Positions 1 through 8,181 are shown, counted from the first letter of the stretch. The stretch: DNA of 64,000 bases from CG1-02-35-72 sp045046885 (GCA_045046885.1 JASFYX010000021.1:1-64000), one strand, 5' to 3'. Translations and numbers: made by a program. Notes: generated from the sequence alone by a model not told the origin.

Positions 1-317
1 TGTAGATTATTTGAGGGGTTATCAAAATAGTTGGCGGCCATGTGTGCCAAAGCTGCCTGACTATTCTCTACGACAATATAGGTGCGTTTATCGATCCTAT
101 TGGAGGGTAATTCTTCGCATATAATTACAGAAGCACCCTTTTTAAGAGCTTTATCTATAAATTTATGCCCATCTATTTGAGTGCCTTTAATGGCTACAAA
201 TACATCGTTTTTCTTAACCTTACGCGAATCAAAAGTCAGTGCTCTTATAAGCACATCTGTACTACCATAAACTTCGTTTACAGAAACACTGTACAATATA
301 TCTTTTAAATTCTTCAC
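1..317 (-). CDS. murE: UDP-N-acetylmuramyl-tripeptide synthetase MurE, N-terminal part only
   Basis: MurE adds the third stem-peptide residue to UDP-MurNAc-L-Ala-D-Glu in the cytoplasm. Only about 105 N-terminal residues lie in the window; the rest runs off the left edge. The translation begins KNLKDILYSVSV and carries the Mur ligase N-domain pattern RALTFDSRKVKKNDVFVAIK followed by GTQIDGHKFIDKAL, typical of MurE. The start is a GTG at 317-315 that overlaps the ftsI stop as GTGA, and no nearby in-frame ATG exists. That implies translational coupling to ftsI. Identification is from sequence pattern; the ligase active site itself is outside the window. Confidence 0.88.
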   Translation of the reverse strand, partial: MKNLKDILYSVSVNEVYGSTDVLIRALTFDSRKVKKNDVFVAIKGTQIDGHKFIDKALKKGASVIICEELPSNRIDKRTYIVVENSQAALAHMAANYFDNPSNNL

Positions 318-2296
318 AATAATTTTATATAAATACTTTTATATTTCTTTAAATTTTCACCTGGTTTTATTGATTGGAAAGCGACTTTTCCAGTGCCTTC
401 GCACTTTACTTTTAATCCCAAATTTTCTAACAGCGCCACGGCGTCCATACCTGGCATTTTCTTTACATTTGGAATGTATTTATAACTTTTAATTTGCTTT
501 TTAGAAGTGTTATTTAAGTGTTTTTCTAAAATGTCGTTGGCTTTATTAAACTGCGCAATACTTTTATTAATGGGCGTATCTGTATAAATTCTTTGCGCTA
601 TTTTTTTAAAGGCAGGAGCCGCTACTGTGGCACCATAATAGCCTAATTTTTTATTGGGTTTATGAATAACCACTATGCAAGAATATTTAGGATTGTCTGC
701 TGGAAAATACCCTACAAAAGAAGATATGTACTGTGTTTCTCCACCTTTCCAATAATCTGTTTGACAAGTACCTGTCTTTCCTGCCATAGCAAAATTTGGT
801 GTGTAAATATTAGAGGCTGTTCCTCTTTTTACAACATTCGCCATTAAGACTTTTACTTTATTTATAGTTGATTGAGAGCAAACTTTATTATCAATTACAA
901 TAGGTTTAAACTTTTGAATAACTTTATCCTGCCTTCTGATTTCTTTTACAAATTGTGGTTTCATCATTTTACCATTATTGGCAATAGCATTGTAAAAAGT
1001 GAGCATTTGTAAATCGGTAAATTTTACACCATAACCCCAAGCCATCCACGGAAGTGACAAGCCATTCCATTCTTTTTTATTTTTTGGATTTGGAATTTTT
1101 GGCGTACCTTCTCCTTTAATAGGAATGTTTAATTTTTCACCCACATGCATAGCTTTTAAACCATCGATAAATTTTTGAGGATTATTTTTGTAATTGTTGT
1201 AAATTATTTTAGTCATACCCACATTAGACGACAGCTCTAATACTCTAGCAGCACTAATTTTTCCGTAACCACCTCTATGAGAATCGCGTATTTTTTTGCC
1301 ATAAATTTTTATAACCCCTTTTTCTGTGTCAATAATAGTAGAAGTATCTATCACTTTATCTTCTAAAGCGCGAATCATACTCATTAATTTAAAAGTAGAA
1401 CCCGGTTCGTGCGCTTCGTAAACAGCATAATTTCTTTTTTCGAAATAAGTACCTTTAGAAGTACGCGCCAAATTAGAAATAGCTTTTATTTCGCCCGTTT
1501 TAACATCCATTACCACAACACTGCCGTGTTCTGCTTCAAATTTTTCGAGCTGTTCTAACAAAGCATGATGTGCAATGTCTTGGATGTTTAAATCTATAGT
1601 AGTAATAACATCTAAGCCATCAACAGGATCTATTTGATTGTCATCATTTAAAGGTTTCCACTGTCCTTTGGCAATTTTTTGTTTTAAATGACGCCCTTGA
1701 ACGCCTTTTAAATAGCTACTGTAACTGCCTTCTATTCCCGCTGTGCCACGTTTATCATCATAACCAATTGTTCTTACAGCTATTTTCCCTAATGGATGCC
1801 CTCTTACTGTTCTTTGGTTGACAATCAGTCCGCCTTTATAGGCGCCATATTTTAAAATTGGGAAATTCTTAATTTTCTGATATTGATTATAGCTCAAGTT
1901 TCGCGCTATAAACAAATATTTATTGCGCTTTTTACGGGCATTTTGTAAATAATCTTGATAATATAAAGCCGATTTACCAAACATTTGAGACATCGCCGTT
2001 GCCAAGTTCCTAACTTCTTTATTAAATATCTTTTTAGGCACCGTTACAACATCCATTCTGATGTCATATTTAGGGACAGATGTTGCCAACAAGCTACCAT
2101 CTGCAGTATAAACATTCCCGCGATTGGCCGGGATTTCAAATTTTTTAATAGTGTTTTCAATAGCTTCTACGCGATAAGCGGCACCTTCAAGCCATTGAAT
2201 TTCGACAATTTTGTAAATAATTGCCATAACAAAAACAAGCATCATGCCCGATAGCATATAAAATTTGTTTAATATGTTTTGCTTTGTTACAGCCAT
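314..2296 (-). CDS. ftsI: Division-specific penicillin-binding protein (FtsI/PBP3 family) with PASTA tail
   Basis: Class B transpeptidase that cross-links septal peptidoglycan in the periplasm. The 660-residue protein has a cytoplasmic N-terminus, one membrane anchor (about 13-32), a dimerisation region, then the transpeptidase domain. The three catalytic motifs are present: S300-x-x-K303 (PGSTFK), S356-S-N358 and K507-T-G-T. Residues about 608-660 form one PASTA-like domain beginning IPNVKKMPGMDAV, so this resembles the FtsI/SpoVD type rather than E. coli FtsI. The start codon shares one base with the upstream ftsL-like stop (TAATG), and the stop overlaps murE. It belongs to the mraZ-rsmH-ftsL-ftsI-murE operon. 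Confidence 0.95.
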   Translation of the reverse strand: MAVTKQNILNKFYMLSGMMLVFVMAIIYKIVEIQWLEGAAYRVEAIENTIKKFEIPANRGNVYTADGSLLATSVPKYDIRMDVVTVPKKIFNKEVRNLATAMSQMFGKSALYYQDYLQNARKKRNKYLFIARNLSYNQYQKIKNFPILKYGAYKGGLIVNQRTVRGHPLGKIAVRTIGYDDKRGTAGIEGSYSSYLKGVQGRHLKQKIAKGQWKPLNDDNQIDPVDGLDVITTIDLNIQDIAHHALLEQLEKFEAEHGSVVVMDVKTGEIKAISNLARTSKGTYFEKRNYAVYEAHEPGSTFKLMSMIRALEDKVIDTSTIIDTEKGVIKIYGKKIRDSHRGGYGKISAARVLELSSNVGMTKIIYNNYKNNPQKFIDGLKAMHVGEKLNIPIKGEGTPKIPNPKNKKEWNGLSLPWMAWGYGVKFTDLQMLTFYNAIANNGKMMKPQFVKEIRRQDKVIQKFKPIVIDNKVCSQSTINKVKVLMANVVKRGTASNIYTPNFAMAGKTGTCQTDYWKGGETQYISSFVGYFPADNPKYSCIVVIHKPNKKLGYYGATVAAPAFKKIAQRIYTDTPINKSIAQFNKANDILEKHLNNTSKKQIKSYKYIPNVKKMPGMDAVALLENLGLKVKCEGTGKVAFQSIKPGENLKKYKSIYIKLL

Positions 2297-2622
2297 TATT
2301 CTGTGATAGTTACTTTAATTTTATAAGGGGGAGTTTTGGGGGGTCTTAGGCCTTTTTTAGCCAAGGTTTTAGTGATTGATGATTCCATTTTTAGATTCAT
2401 CAATTCAGATCTATTGGCCACAAAAGCCGATCTCAATTCTTTGTTTTTAGTATCTAAATGACTTATTTCTTGCACTTTTTTATCTATACTATGCGAACTT
2501 GCAATCATTGTAATGGCTAGAAACGTCAAGAAAATAAGAAACACCCAATTTTTTTGAGCATTGTCTTCTGTAAGAAAACTTCCTTTTAAAAATTTATATA
2601 TTTTACTTTTCTCTTCAGTCAT
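2296..2622 (-). CDS. ftsL: FtsL-like divisome protein
   Basis: Small bitopic membrane protein of 108 residues. One hydrophobic segment (about 26-43) follows a short cytoplasmic tail, and a predicted coiled coil (about 46-82, heptad-like IDKKVQEISHLDTKNKELRS) faces the periplasm. This is the FtsL architecture. FtsL is poorly conserved in sequence, so the name rests mainly on size, topology and position between rsmH and ftsI. Its start overlaps the rsmH stop by one base (TAATG) and its stop overlaps the ftsI start the same way, so translation is probably coupled. Confidence 0.8.
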   Translation of the reverse strand: MTEEKSKIYKFLKGSFLTEDNAQKNWVFLIFLTFLAITMIASSHSIDKKVQEISHLDTKNKELRSAFVANRSELMNLKMESSITKTLAKKGLRPPKTPPYKIKVTITE

Positions 2623-3527
2623 TACTTTCTGGCAACTATTCTCAGTTTCGCACTGCGTGCACGATTATTTAATTTTATTTCTTCGCTTGTTGGGATAATT
2701 AATTTTTCTGATTTTTTAAAAGGCGTATCAGTATTGCCATAAAAATCTTTATCGGGTTCACCACTAAAAATGCCATTTTTAAAAAATCGTTTCACCAACC
2801 TATCTTCTAAAGAATGATACGAAATGACACTTAATTTTCCGCCACTTACCAATAAATCAGGTGTTTGCAATAAAAATTCTTTCAAAACTTCTAACTCCTG
2901 ATTGACTTCTATTCTAATGGCTTGAAAAATCTGAGCCATAATTTTATGCGCTTTGTTATTTGGTAAAAATCTTTTTAATATTTCTTTTAACTGAAACGTA
3001 GTCTTAATAGGTGTTTCTTGTCTTGCCTCAACAATTGTTTTTGCCAAAGCTCTGGCATTTCTTAACTCTCCGTAACTAAAAAGAACATTCTGCAAAGCCT
3101 CTTCGTCATAAGAATTTATGATTTCAAAAGCAGACATTGCACCGTTAACATCCATTCTCATATCTAATGACGCATCAAAACGAGTAGAAAAACCACGTTC
3201 TGCCACATCAAATTGATGAGAAGAAACGCCCAAGTCGGCTAAAATTCCATTTACTTTAGTTACCCCATAGACTCTTAAAAATCGTTTTATATATTTAAAA
3301 TTTCCGTGTATTAATTCAAATCTATTGTCTTCAATTTTATTTTGAAAAGCCTCTTCATCTTGATCAAATGCGTATAATCTTCCTTCATCTCCTAATCTTT
3401 TTAATATCTCTTTAGAATGACCGCCGCCGCCAAATGTTACATCTACATATATGCCGTTTGGATCTATTTCTAAGCCATCTACACTTTGCTTTAACAGGAC
3501 GGGATTATGATAGTCCATCTTCTGCAT
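2622..3527 (-). CDS. rsmH: 16S rRNA m4C1402 methyltransferase RsmH
   Basis: Methylates N4 of C1402 in 16S rRNA using S-adenosylmethionine. The 301-residue product has the usual length. The family opening (YHNPVLLKQSVDGL) is followed by the SAM-binding motif DVTFGGGGHSKEIL (about 28-42), and LGVSSHQFDVAERGFS and VISYHSLEDRLVKRFF match MraW/RsmH signatures. The first ATG (3527) makes the gene overlap mraZ by 23 bases. A second in-frame ATG at codon 4 (3518) directly precedes the conserved start of the family and could be the real one. The stop overlaps the ftsL-like start. Confidence 0.96.
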   Translation of the reverse strand: MQKMDYHNPVLLKQSVDGLEIDPNGIYVDVTFGGGGHSKEILKRLGDEGRLYAFDQDEEAFQNKIEDNRFELIHGNFKYIKRFLRVYGVTKVNGILADLGVSSHQFDVAERGFSTRFDASLDMRMDVNGAMSAFEIINSYDEEALQNVLFSYGELRNARALAKTIVEARQETPIKTTFQLKEILKRFLPNNKAHKIMAQIFQAIRIEVNQELEVLKEFLLQTPDLLVSGGKLSVISYHSLEDRLVKRFFKNGIFSGEPDKDFYGNTDTPFKKSEKLIIPTSEEIKLNNRARSAKLRIVARK

Positions 3528-3978
3528 TTGTTGTATTGCCCATCACTTCTTCTGCCAATACAGGAAAATCTACTGTCGCGTCATTTATGGCTAATTCATA
3601 TTTTTCTTTATCCCAAATTTCAATAATCCCAACCGTTGTTGTCAGTACTATTTCCTTAGAAATCCCAGAAAAAGCACACAAATCTTTAGGTATTAACAAA
3701 CGTCCTGCCGCATCTAAATCTATCACTTTAACACCAGCTGTAAACAACCTAACAAAATCATTATTTTTCTTTACAAACCTATTTAACTTATTGATTTTCT
3801 CTATCATAAGATTCCATTCTTTCATAGGATACAATTCTAAACAAGGTTGAAAAACAGATCTCTTTAAAACAAAACCATCTGCAAGGGCAGTTGTCATTTG
3901 TTTCTTAAGTACATTAGGAATCATTAACCTACCTTTGGCATCAGATTTACACTCGTATGTTCCAATTAAATTGATCAA
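3505..3978 (-). CDS. mraZ: Transcriptional regulator MraZ
   Basis: Ring-forming DNA-binding protein that represses the division and cell-wall operon it heads. The 157-residue protein contains two AbrB/SpoVT-like half domains. The first starts GTYECKSDAKGRLMIPNVLK and the second includes KVIDLDAAGRLLIPKDL, both with the family D-x-K/A-G-R motif. It is the promoter-proximal gene. Three 10-bp repeats of the MraZ-box type lie 33-62 bases upstream of the start, which fits autoregulation. The acidic C-terminal tail runs into the overlapping rsmH start. Confidence 0.95.
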   Translation of the reverse strand: MINLIGTYECKSDAKGRLMIPNVLKKQMTTALADGFVLKRSVFQPCLELYPMKEWNLMIEKINKLNRFVKKNNDFVRLFTAGVKVIDLDAAGRLLIPKDLCAFSGISKEIVLTTTVGIIEIWDKEKYELAINDATVDFPVLAEEVMGNTTNAEDGLS

Positions 3979-3998
3979 TTTTTAAAAGAATTTAAAAA

Positions 3999-4040
3999 CA
4001 AATATACAGTTTTTTCCCACTTTTTACCACATTTTACCAC
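3999..4040 (-). promoter_or_regulatory. mraZ promoter with three-repeat MraZ box
   Basis: On the minus strand, 4040-4011 holds three contiguous 10-mers: GTGGTAAAAT, GTGGTAAAAA, GTGGGAAAAA. This is the spaced GTG(G) direct-repeat layout known for MraZ operators. Directly downstream is a perfect Bacteroidota -7 box, TATATTTG (4006-3999), 20 bases before the mraZ ATG. The repeats cover the position where the -33 contacts would fall, so bound MraZ would block the promoter. Sequence and spacing are seen; binding is inferred. Confidence 0.75.
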
Positions 4041-4178
4041 TTTGTTGTAAAAAAATTTATCAACAACTGTGAAATCTTAGAGGATTTTGATTTTTAAACA
4101 CTTATAAAAAAGCTTAAATAATCTTTGTTAATTATTAATATTTTAAAGAGATTCTCACTACATTTATTGAAAATAAAA

Positions 4179-4186
4179 TATCTTTG
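4179..4186 (+). promoter_or_regulatory. -7 box for the hydrolase-engB operon
   Basis: TATCTTTG matches the Bacteroidota -7 consensus TAnnTTTG exactly and ends 27 bases before the hydrolase ATG. No clear TTG is seen at the usual -33 spacing. The rest of the mraZ/hydrolase gap shows only AT-rich sequence. Confidence 0.55.
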
Positions 4187-4213
4187 TATCTTGCTAAAAA
4201 TTAGTTTTACCTA

Positions 4214-4978
4214 ATGAAATACTCACTTAAAAAAGAAGCTACATTTAACTATATAGAAGCTGGAGAAGGGACTCCTATCATAGTGCTTCATGGCATTATG
4301 GGTTCTTTGAGTAATTTTAATGGGGTATTCGATTTTTTACCAAAAAACGGGTATAAAATCCTCATTCCAGAATTACCATTATATACTTTACCGCTTTTAA
4401 AAACAAACGTCAAAAACTTCGCACTGTTTGTTAAAAATTTTATGGAATTTAAAAATTTAGATAAAGCCATTTTATTAGGCAATTCTTTAGGGGGACATAT
4501 AGCGCTTTATTTTGCTAAAAATTTTCCTGAAAATGTTACCGCAATGGTATTGACAGGAAGCTCTGGATTATATGAAAATTCAATGGGCGAAAGCTACCCT
4601 AAACGTCGTAATTATGAATTTATAAAAAATAAAGCTGAAGAGGTGTTTTACGATCCTAAAATAGCGACAAAAGAAGTGGTTGACGAAGTTTTTGAAACCG
4701 TCAATAACCGATTAAAATTGCTTAAAACTTTGGCAATTGCCAAGAGCGCCATTCGTCATAATATGTCTGCAGATTTACCCGATATGGAAATGCCCGTCTG
4801 CTTAATTTGGGGTAAAAATGACAAAGTAACACCACCAAATGTGGCTGTAGAATTTAACAATCTCTTTCCAAATTCAGATTTATATTGGGTTGATAAATGT
4901 GGTCATGCCCCAATGATGGAACATCCTGATGAATTTAATGACATTCTTGTAAAGTGGCTTAAAGAACGCAAGCTTTAA
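4214..4978 (+). CDS. Alpha/beta-fold hydrolase
   Basis: A 254-residue alpha/beta hydrolase, probably cytoplasmic since no signal peptide is visible. The oxyanion-hole region HGIMGS (26-31), the nucleophile elbow G-N-S91-L-G-G, the acid loop WGKNDKVTPP and the catalytic His in CGHAPMMEHP make a full Ser-Asp-His triad. The substrate cannot be read from sequence; an esterase or lipase-like role is only a class assignment. It is followed by engB after 3 bases and is probably co-transcribed with it. Similar hydrolases sit beside engB and mraZ in other Flavobacteriaceae as far as I recall, which suggests a housekeeping role. Confidence 0.88.
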   Translation: MKYSLKKEATFNYIEAGEGTPIIVLHGIMGSLSNFNGVFDFLPKNGYKILIPELPLYTLPLLKTNVKNFALFVKNFMEFKNLDKAILLGNSLGGHIALYFAKNFPENVTAMVLTGSSGLYENSMGESYPKRRNYEFIKNKAEEVFYDPKIATKEVVDEVFETVNNRLKLLKTLAIAKSAIRHNMSADLPDMEMPVCLIWGKNDKVTPPNVAVEFNNLFPNSDLYWVDKCGHAPMMEHPDEFNDILVKWLKERKL

Positions 4979-4981
4979 GTC

Positions 4982-5590
4982 ATGAAAATTAAATCGGCTG
5001 ATTTTGTAATTAGCAACACCAATGTTGCTAAATGCCCTAAAGAAAACTTACCTGAATACGCTTTTATAGGCCGCTCTAATGTGGGCAAATCATCGTTGAT
5101 TAATATGTTGGTCAATAATAAAAACCTAGCCAAAACCTCAGGAAAACCCGGTAAAACACAACTCATCAATCATTTTAAAATTAATGATGCTTGGTTTTTG
5201 GTAGATTTACCCGGCTATGGATACGCGCAAGTATCAAAATCTAAACGCCAGGTTTTTCAAAAATTTATACGAGACTATTTTGAACAACGCCAACAATTGG
5301 TCTGCACATTTGTTTTAGTAGATTCTAGACATGAACCGCAAAAAATTGATTTAGAATTTATGCGTTTTTTAGGCGAAAAAGCTATTCCTTTTTGCATAGT
5401 TTTTACAAAATCTGACAAATTAAAGCCTTCTATCCTCAATAAAAACTTACAGCATTACAACAATACCATGACCCACACAGACTGGGAAATGATGCCACAA
5501 TACTTTGTGACTTCGGCGACTGCTAGAGCCGGTAAAGAGGAGTTATTAAATTATATAGATTCTGTAAATCAAGATGTTGCTAACAATTAA
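4982..5590 (+). CDS. engB: Ribosome biogenesis GTPase EngB (YsxC/YihA)
   Basis: Essential GTPase needed for assembly of the large ribosomal subunit. The 202-residue protein has the expected length and all G motifs: G1 GRSNVGKSS (about 29-37), G2/switch I with KPGKTQLIN, G3 DLPGYGYA and G4 TKSDK. The characteristic AFIGRSNVGKSSLINMLV block is present. It sits 3 bases after the hydrolase and 2 bases before the pseudouridine synthase gene, so the three form one transcription unit. Some antisense open frames exist but have no support. Confidence 0.96.
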   Translation: MKIKSADFVISNTNVAKCPKENLPEYAFIGRSNVGKSSLINMLVNNKNLAKTSGKPGKTQLINHFKINDAWFLVDLPGYGYAQVSKSKRQVFQKFIRDYFEQRQQLVCTFVLVDSRHEPQKIDLEFMRFLGEKAIPFCIVFTKSDKLKPSILNKNLQHYNNTMTHTDWEMMPQYFVTSATARAGKEELLNYIDSVNQDVANN

Positions 5591-5592
5591 AA

Positions 5593-6279
5593 ATGGCTTC
5601 TACTCCGTATAATTTACAAGTCCTTTTTGAAGATAACCACCTTATTATCGTAAATAAGCAAGTAGGCGACATTGTGCAAGGTGATAAAACTGGCGACACC
5701 CCTTTAAGCGATATTGTTAAAGCTTATATCAAAGAAAAATATTTTAAACCAGGTAATGTTTTTTTAGGTGTGGTGCATCGGCTAGATCGCCCAACAAGTG
5801 GCATCGTGGTTTTTGCCAAGACTTCAAAAGCACTTGAGCGTTTTAACAAAATGTTGCGCGATAAAAAAGTAACCAAAACCTATTGGGCGGTGGTTAAAAA
5901 CAAGCCTGCTAAGGATTCTGACACCCTTATAAATTACCTCAAAAAAAATCCAAAAAACAATAAATCGACTGTTTTTAAAACCGAAGCCGAGGGGAGTAAA
6001 AAAGCTGTTTTACATTATAAATTAATCAAATCACTTGACAATTACCACTTACTAGAAGTTAATTTAGAAACAGGGCGTCATCATCAAATCCGATGCCAAT
6101 TGGCAGCCATAGATTGCCCTATTAAAGGCGATTTAAAATACGGTTTTGACCGCAGTAATAAAGATGGCGGTATTCATCTTCACGCCCAAAAAATTGAATT
6201 TATACATCCGGTATCCAAAGAACAAATATCGATTACTGCCCCAACACCAAATGACGCTATTTGGGAAGCGTGTAACTAA
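5593..6279 (+). CDS. RluA-family RNA pseudouridine synthase
   Basis: Converts specific uridines in rRNA or tRNA to pseudouridine. The signature HRLDRPTSG contains the catalytic Asp65, followed by VVFAKTSKA. Later family blocks, including LETGRHHQIRCQL, are intact. At 228 residues it lacks the N-terminal S4 domain seen in RluC/RluD, so it is a compact RluA/TruC-like type. The exact target uridine cannot be assigned. It is the last gene of the hydrolase-engB unit and ends at a region full of palindromes. Confidence 0.92.
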   Translation: MASTPYNLQVLFEDNHLIIVNKQVGDIVQGDKTGDTPLSDIVKAYIKEKYFKPGNVFLGVVHRLDRPTSGIVVFAKTSKALERFNKMLRDKKVTKTYWAVVKNKPAKDSDTLINYLKKNPKNNKSTVFKTEAEGSKKAVLHYKLIKSLDNYHLLEVNLETGRHHQIRCQLAAIDCPIKGDLKYGFDRSNKDGGIHLHAQKIEFIHPVSKEQISITAPTPNDAIWEACN

Positions 6280-6314
6280 CTACATTTCAAACTTATTTTT
6301 AAAATTGTTAATTT

Positions 6315-6352
6315 TAGTCAGAACTTCACTTTAAGTGAAACCCTGACTATAT
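6315..6352. repeat. Palindromic repeat, TAGTCAGGG family, imperfect copy
   Basis: Arms AGTCAGAACTTCACTT and AAGTGAAACCCTGACT pair with three mismatches. The right arm is identical to that of the perfect copy at 35368-35402. It lies 36 bases after the pseudouridine synthase stop and could act as a transcription end for it, although no long T run follows. Confidence 0.75.
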
Positions 6353-6414
6353 AGAACATTTTAGAGGAACGATGGTGAACTTAACAAGTTTTGATATCTT
6401 AATTTTAGACCTTA

Positions 6415-6588
6415 ATATGTTGTACCTAAAGGTACAATAAATAATTCACCTATTTAAAACTACCGATAATTTGTCCCTATCGGGACATATTACTCAAAAC
6501 TAAGCTAGTCCTTAACATCCCATTAGGGACGAAATAGGTGTAGCATCAAGCGGGTAATGTGACGATTTATGCCGTAGGTACAACATAT
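6415..6588. repeat. Nested inverted-repeat element (long hairpin)
   Basis: Three nested pairs of perfect arms occur in order: ATATGTTGTACCTA (6415-6428) with its reverse complement at 6575-6588, CACCTATTT (6447-6455) with 6532-6540, and GTCCCTA (6473-6479) with 6524-6530. Two further small palindromes lie inside: an 18-base one at 6420-6437 and TGTCCCtatcGGGACA at 6472-6487. No coding frame of note exists. The layout looks like a REP/MITE-type mobile or structured element. It makes up most of the 527-base gap between the convergent operons. Confidence 0.7.
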
Positions 6589-6659
6589 CAATTCAAGCTT
6601 GTTGTTAAAATTGATACGATGGCTTTGGAGTTATTGTATCAATAAATTTAGTAGTAATG

Positions 6660-6717
6660 AGTCAGGGCTTCACTATGAGTTAGTCAGGGCTTCACTCAAA
6701 GTGAAACCCTGACTATA
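6660..6717. repeat. TAGTCAGGG-family palindrome with an extra half copy
   Basis: A full palindrome at 6681-6715 has arms AGTCAGGGCTTCACT and AGTGAAACCCTGACT with one G:A difference. It is preceded at 6660-6674 by a second left arm alone (AGTCAGGGCTTCACT). Together with the copy at 6315 it brackets the nested inverted repeat. Confidence 0.75.
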
Positions 6718-6744
6718 TTCTTTAATATTTCTCTAAAATCTAAA

Positions 6745-6788
6745 AAGAAACCCCTGCATCCGGAAGAATTAAGATACAGGAGTTTCAA
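6745..6788 (-). terminator. Rho-independent terminator of the arginine operon
   Basis: On the minus strand AAACTCCTGTATC pairs with GATGCAGGGGTTT (one G:T-type mismatch) around a 12-base loop, followed by TTTCTTTTT. It begins 19 bases after the argH stop, the end of the operon. Confidence 0.75.
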
Positions 6789-6806
6789 GTCAACTAACCA
6801 AAAAAC

Positions 6807-8081
6807 CTAATCGTTTTTCTTTTTTATGATGTCTTCTAAACACAAATTACCTATACTGCCCGCATGCGTATGGTGGATATTTTTATCCGGTTTAAATTGA
6901 TTTTCTTGAATGTCTTTTCCAATAATTTTATAAGCATCTCTAAAAGGCACACCACTTTGCACCAACTTATTAACCGCTTCAACACTAAATAGATAATCAT
7001 ATTTCGAATCGTCTAAAATAGATTGATTTACCTGTATGTTTTTTAACGAATAGGTTAGCATTTCTAAACAGGATTTTAAGGTAGAAAATGCCGGAATCAA
7101 TCCTTCTTTTAGCAATTGTAAATCGCGGTGATAGCCATTGGGTAAATTATTGCTAATTAAGGTAAACTCATAAGGGAGTGCTTGCAATTTGTTGCATTTA
7201 CCGCGGATTAATTCAAACACATCGGGATTTTTTTTATGCGGCATGATGCTAGAGCCTGTGGTTAAGTCATCCGGAAATGATATAAATCCAAAATTCTGAC
7301 TCATATACAAACAGATGTCCATACTCATTTTAGACAAGGTGCTCGCCACAGCACTTAGTGCAAAAGCCACCCCTTTTTCCAGCTTACCGCGGCTCATTTG
7401 CGCCGCCACTGAATTGTATTTTAAGGTTTTAAAACTAAGTGCTTTGGTTGTAAAATCTCTGTCTATTTTAAAAGAGCTGCCATAGCCTGCTGCTGAACCT
7501 AACGGATTTTGGTCAGCCATTTTATAGGAGGCTTTAATAAAAAACAAATCGTCTATCAAAGTTTCGGCATAAGCAGAAAACCACAAACCAAATGATGAGG
7601 GCATGGCAATTTGCAAATGGGTATAACCCGGCAACAATACAGCTTTATATTGCTCTGCCAACTTGATTAGCAAATCAAATAAATCATCTACCTCTGCCGT
7701 AATATCTTCTAAAGCGTCCTTTACATACAAATGTACATCAACCAAAACCTGATCGTTTCTAGACCGTGCCGTGTGAATTTTTTTACCCGTATCGCCTAAT
7801 TTTTGGGTGAGCAAATATTCTATTTTAGAATGGACATCCTCAAAAGTATCTTCAATAGTAAAAGTTCCATTCTCTATGGTTTTTAAAATAGCAGACAATT
7901 CGGTTTCTAAACCAACTAATTCATCCGCGCTAAGCAAACCAATTTTATGCAACATTTGCGCGTGAGCCACATTGCCCATAACGTCGTATTTAGCCAGAAT
8001 CAAATCCAACATTCTATCATTACCAACGGTAAATAAATCTATTTTTTTATCGGTTGAAAAACCTTTGTCCCAGAGTTTCAT
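6807..8081 (-). CDS. argH: Argininosuccinate lyase ArgH
   Basis: Splits argininosuccinate into arginine and fumarate, the last step of arginine synthesis. The 424-residue protein belongs to the fumarase/aspartase superfamily. Its signature GSSIMPHKKNPD (276-287) contains the mobile serine loop, and HTARSRNDQV (103-112) and GYTHLQ with H155 match ArgH. It is the last gene of the arginine operon. A 100-base gap separates it from the argE-like gene, almost filled by a 70-base imperfect hairpin repeat (8104-8173), so its messenger must read through that structure. A terminator follows. Confidence 0.96.
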   Translation of the reverse strand: MKLWDKGFSTDKKIDLFTVGNDRMLDLILAKYDVMGNVAHAQMLHKIGLLSADELVGLETELSAILKTIENGTFTIEDTFEDVHSKIEYLLTQKLGDTGKKIHTARSRNDQVLVDVHLYVKDALEDITAEVDDLFDLLIKLAEQYKAVLLPGYTHLQIAMPSSFGLWFSAYAETLIDDLFFIKASYKMADQNPLGSAAGYGSSFKIDRDFTTKALSFKTLKYNSVAAQMSRGKLEKGVAFALSAVASTLSKMSMDICLYMSQNFGFISFPDDLTTGSSIMPHKKNPDVFELIRGKCNKLQALPYEFTLISNNLPNGYHRDLQLLKEGLIPAFSTLKSCLEMLTYSLKNIQVNQSILDDSKYDYLFSVEAVNKLVQSGVPFRDAYKIIGKDIQENQFKPDKNIHHTHAGSIGNLCLEDIIKKKND

Positions 8082-8103
8082 AATTTTTTGTTTTTTATAT
8101 ACT

Positions 8104-8173
8104 TGTCATATTGAGCGCAGTCGAAATATCTCTTTTAATCGTTTTGAGATTCTTCACTTCGTTCAGAATGACA
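8104..8173. repeat. TGTCAT-type inverted repeat between argE-like gene and argH
   Basis: The left end reads TGTCATATTGAGCGCAGTCG and the right end, reversed, TGTCATTCTGAACGAAGTGA. They pair imperfectly into a long hairpin. From memory this is a widespread flavobacterial intergenic repeat. It fills most of the only sizeable gap inside the operon. Confidence 0.7.
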
Positions 8174-8181
8174 ATTAACAT

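Noticed and set aside
3434..3850. A 138-codon plus-strand frame across rsmH and mraZ
   Set aside because: It is fully antisense to two certain genes and shows no family pattern.
6280..6806. CRISPR array in the palindrome-rich gap
   Set aside because: The repeats are palindromes of different sequence and irregular spacing, without unique spacers of constant length or cas genes.
7972..8178. Open frame of 68 codons spanning the argH start
   Set aside because: Half of it is the 70-base inverted repeat, and the rest is antisense to argH.
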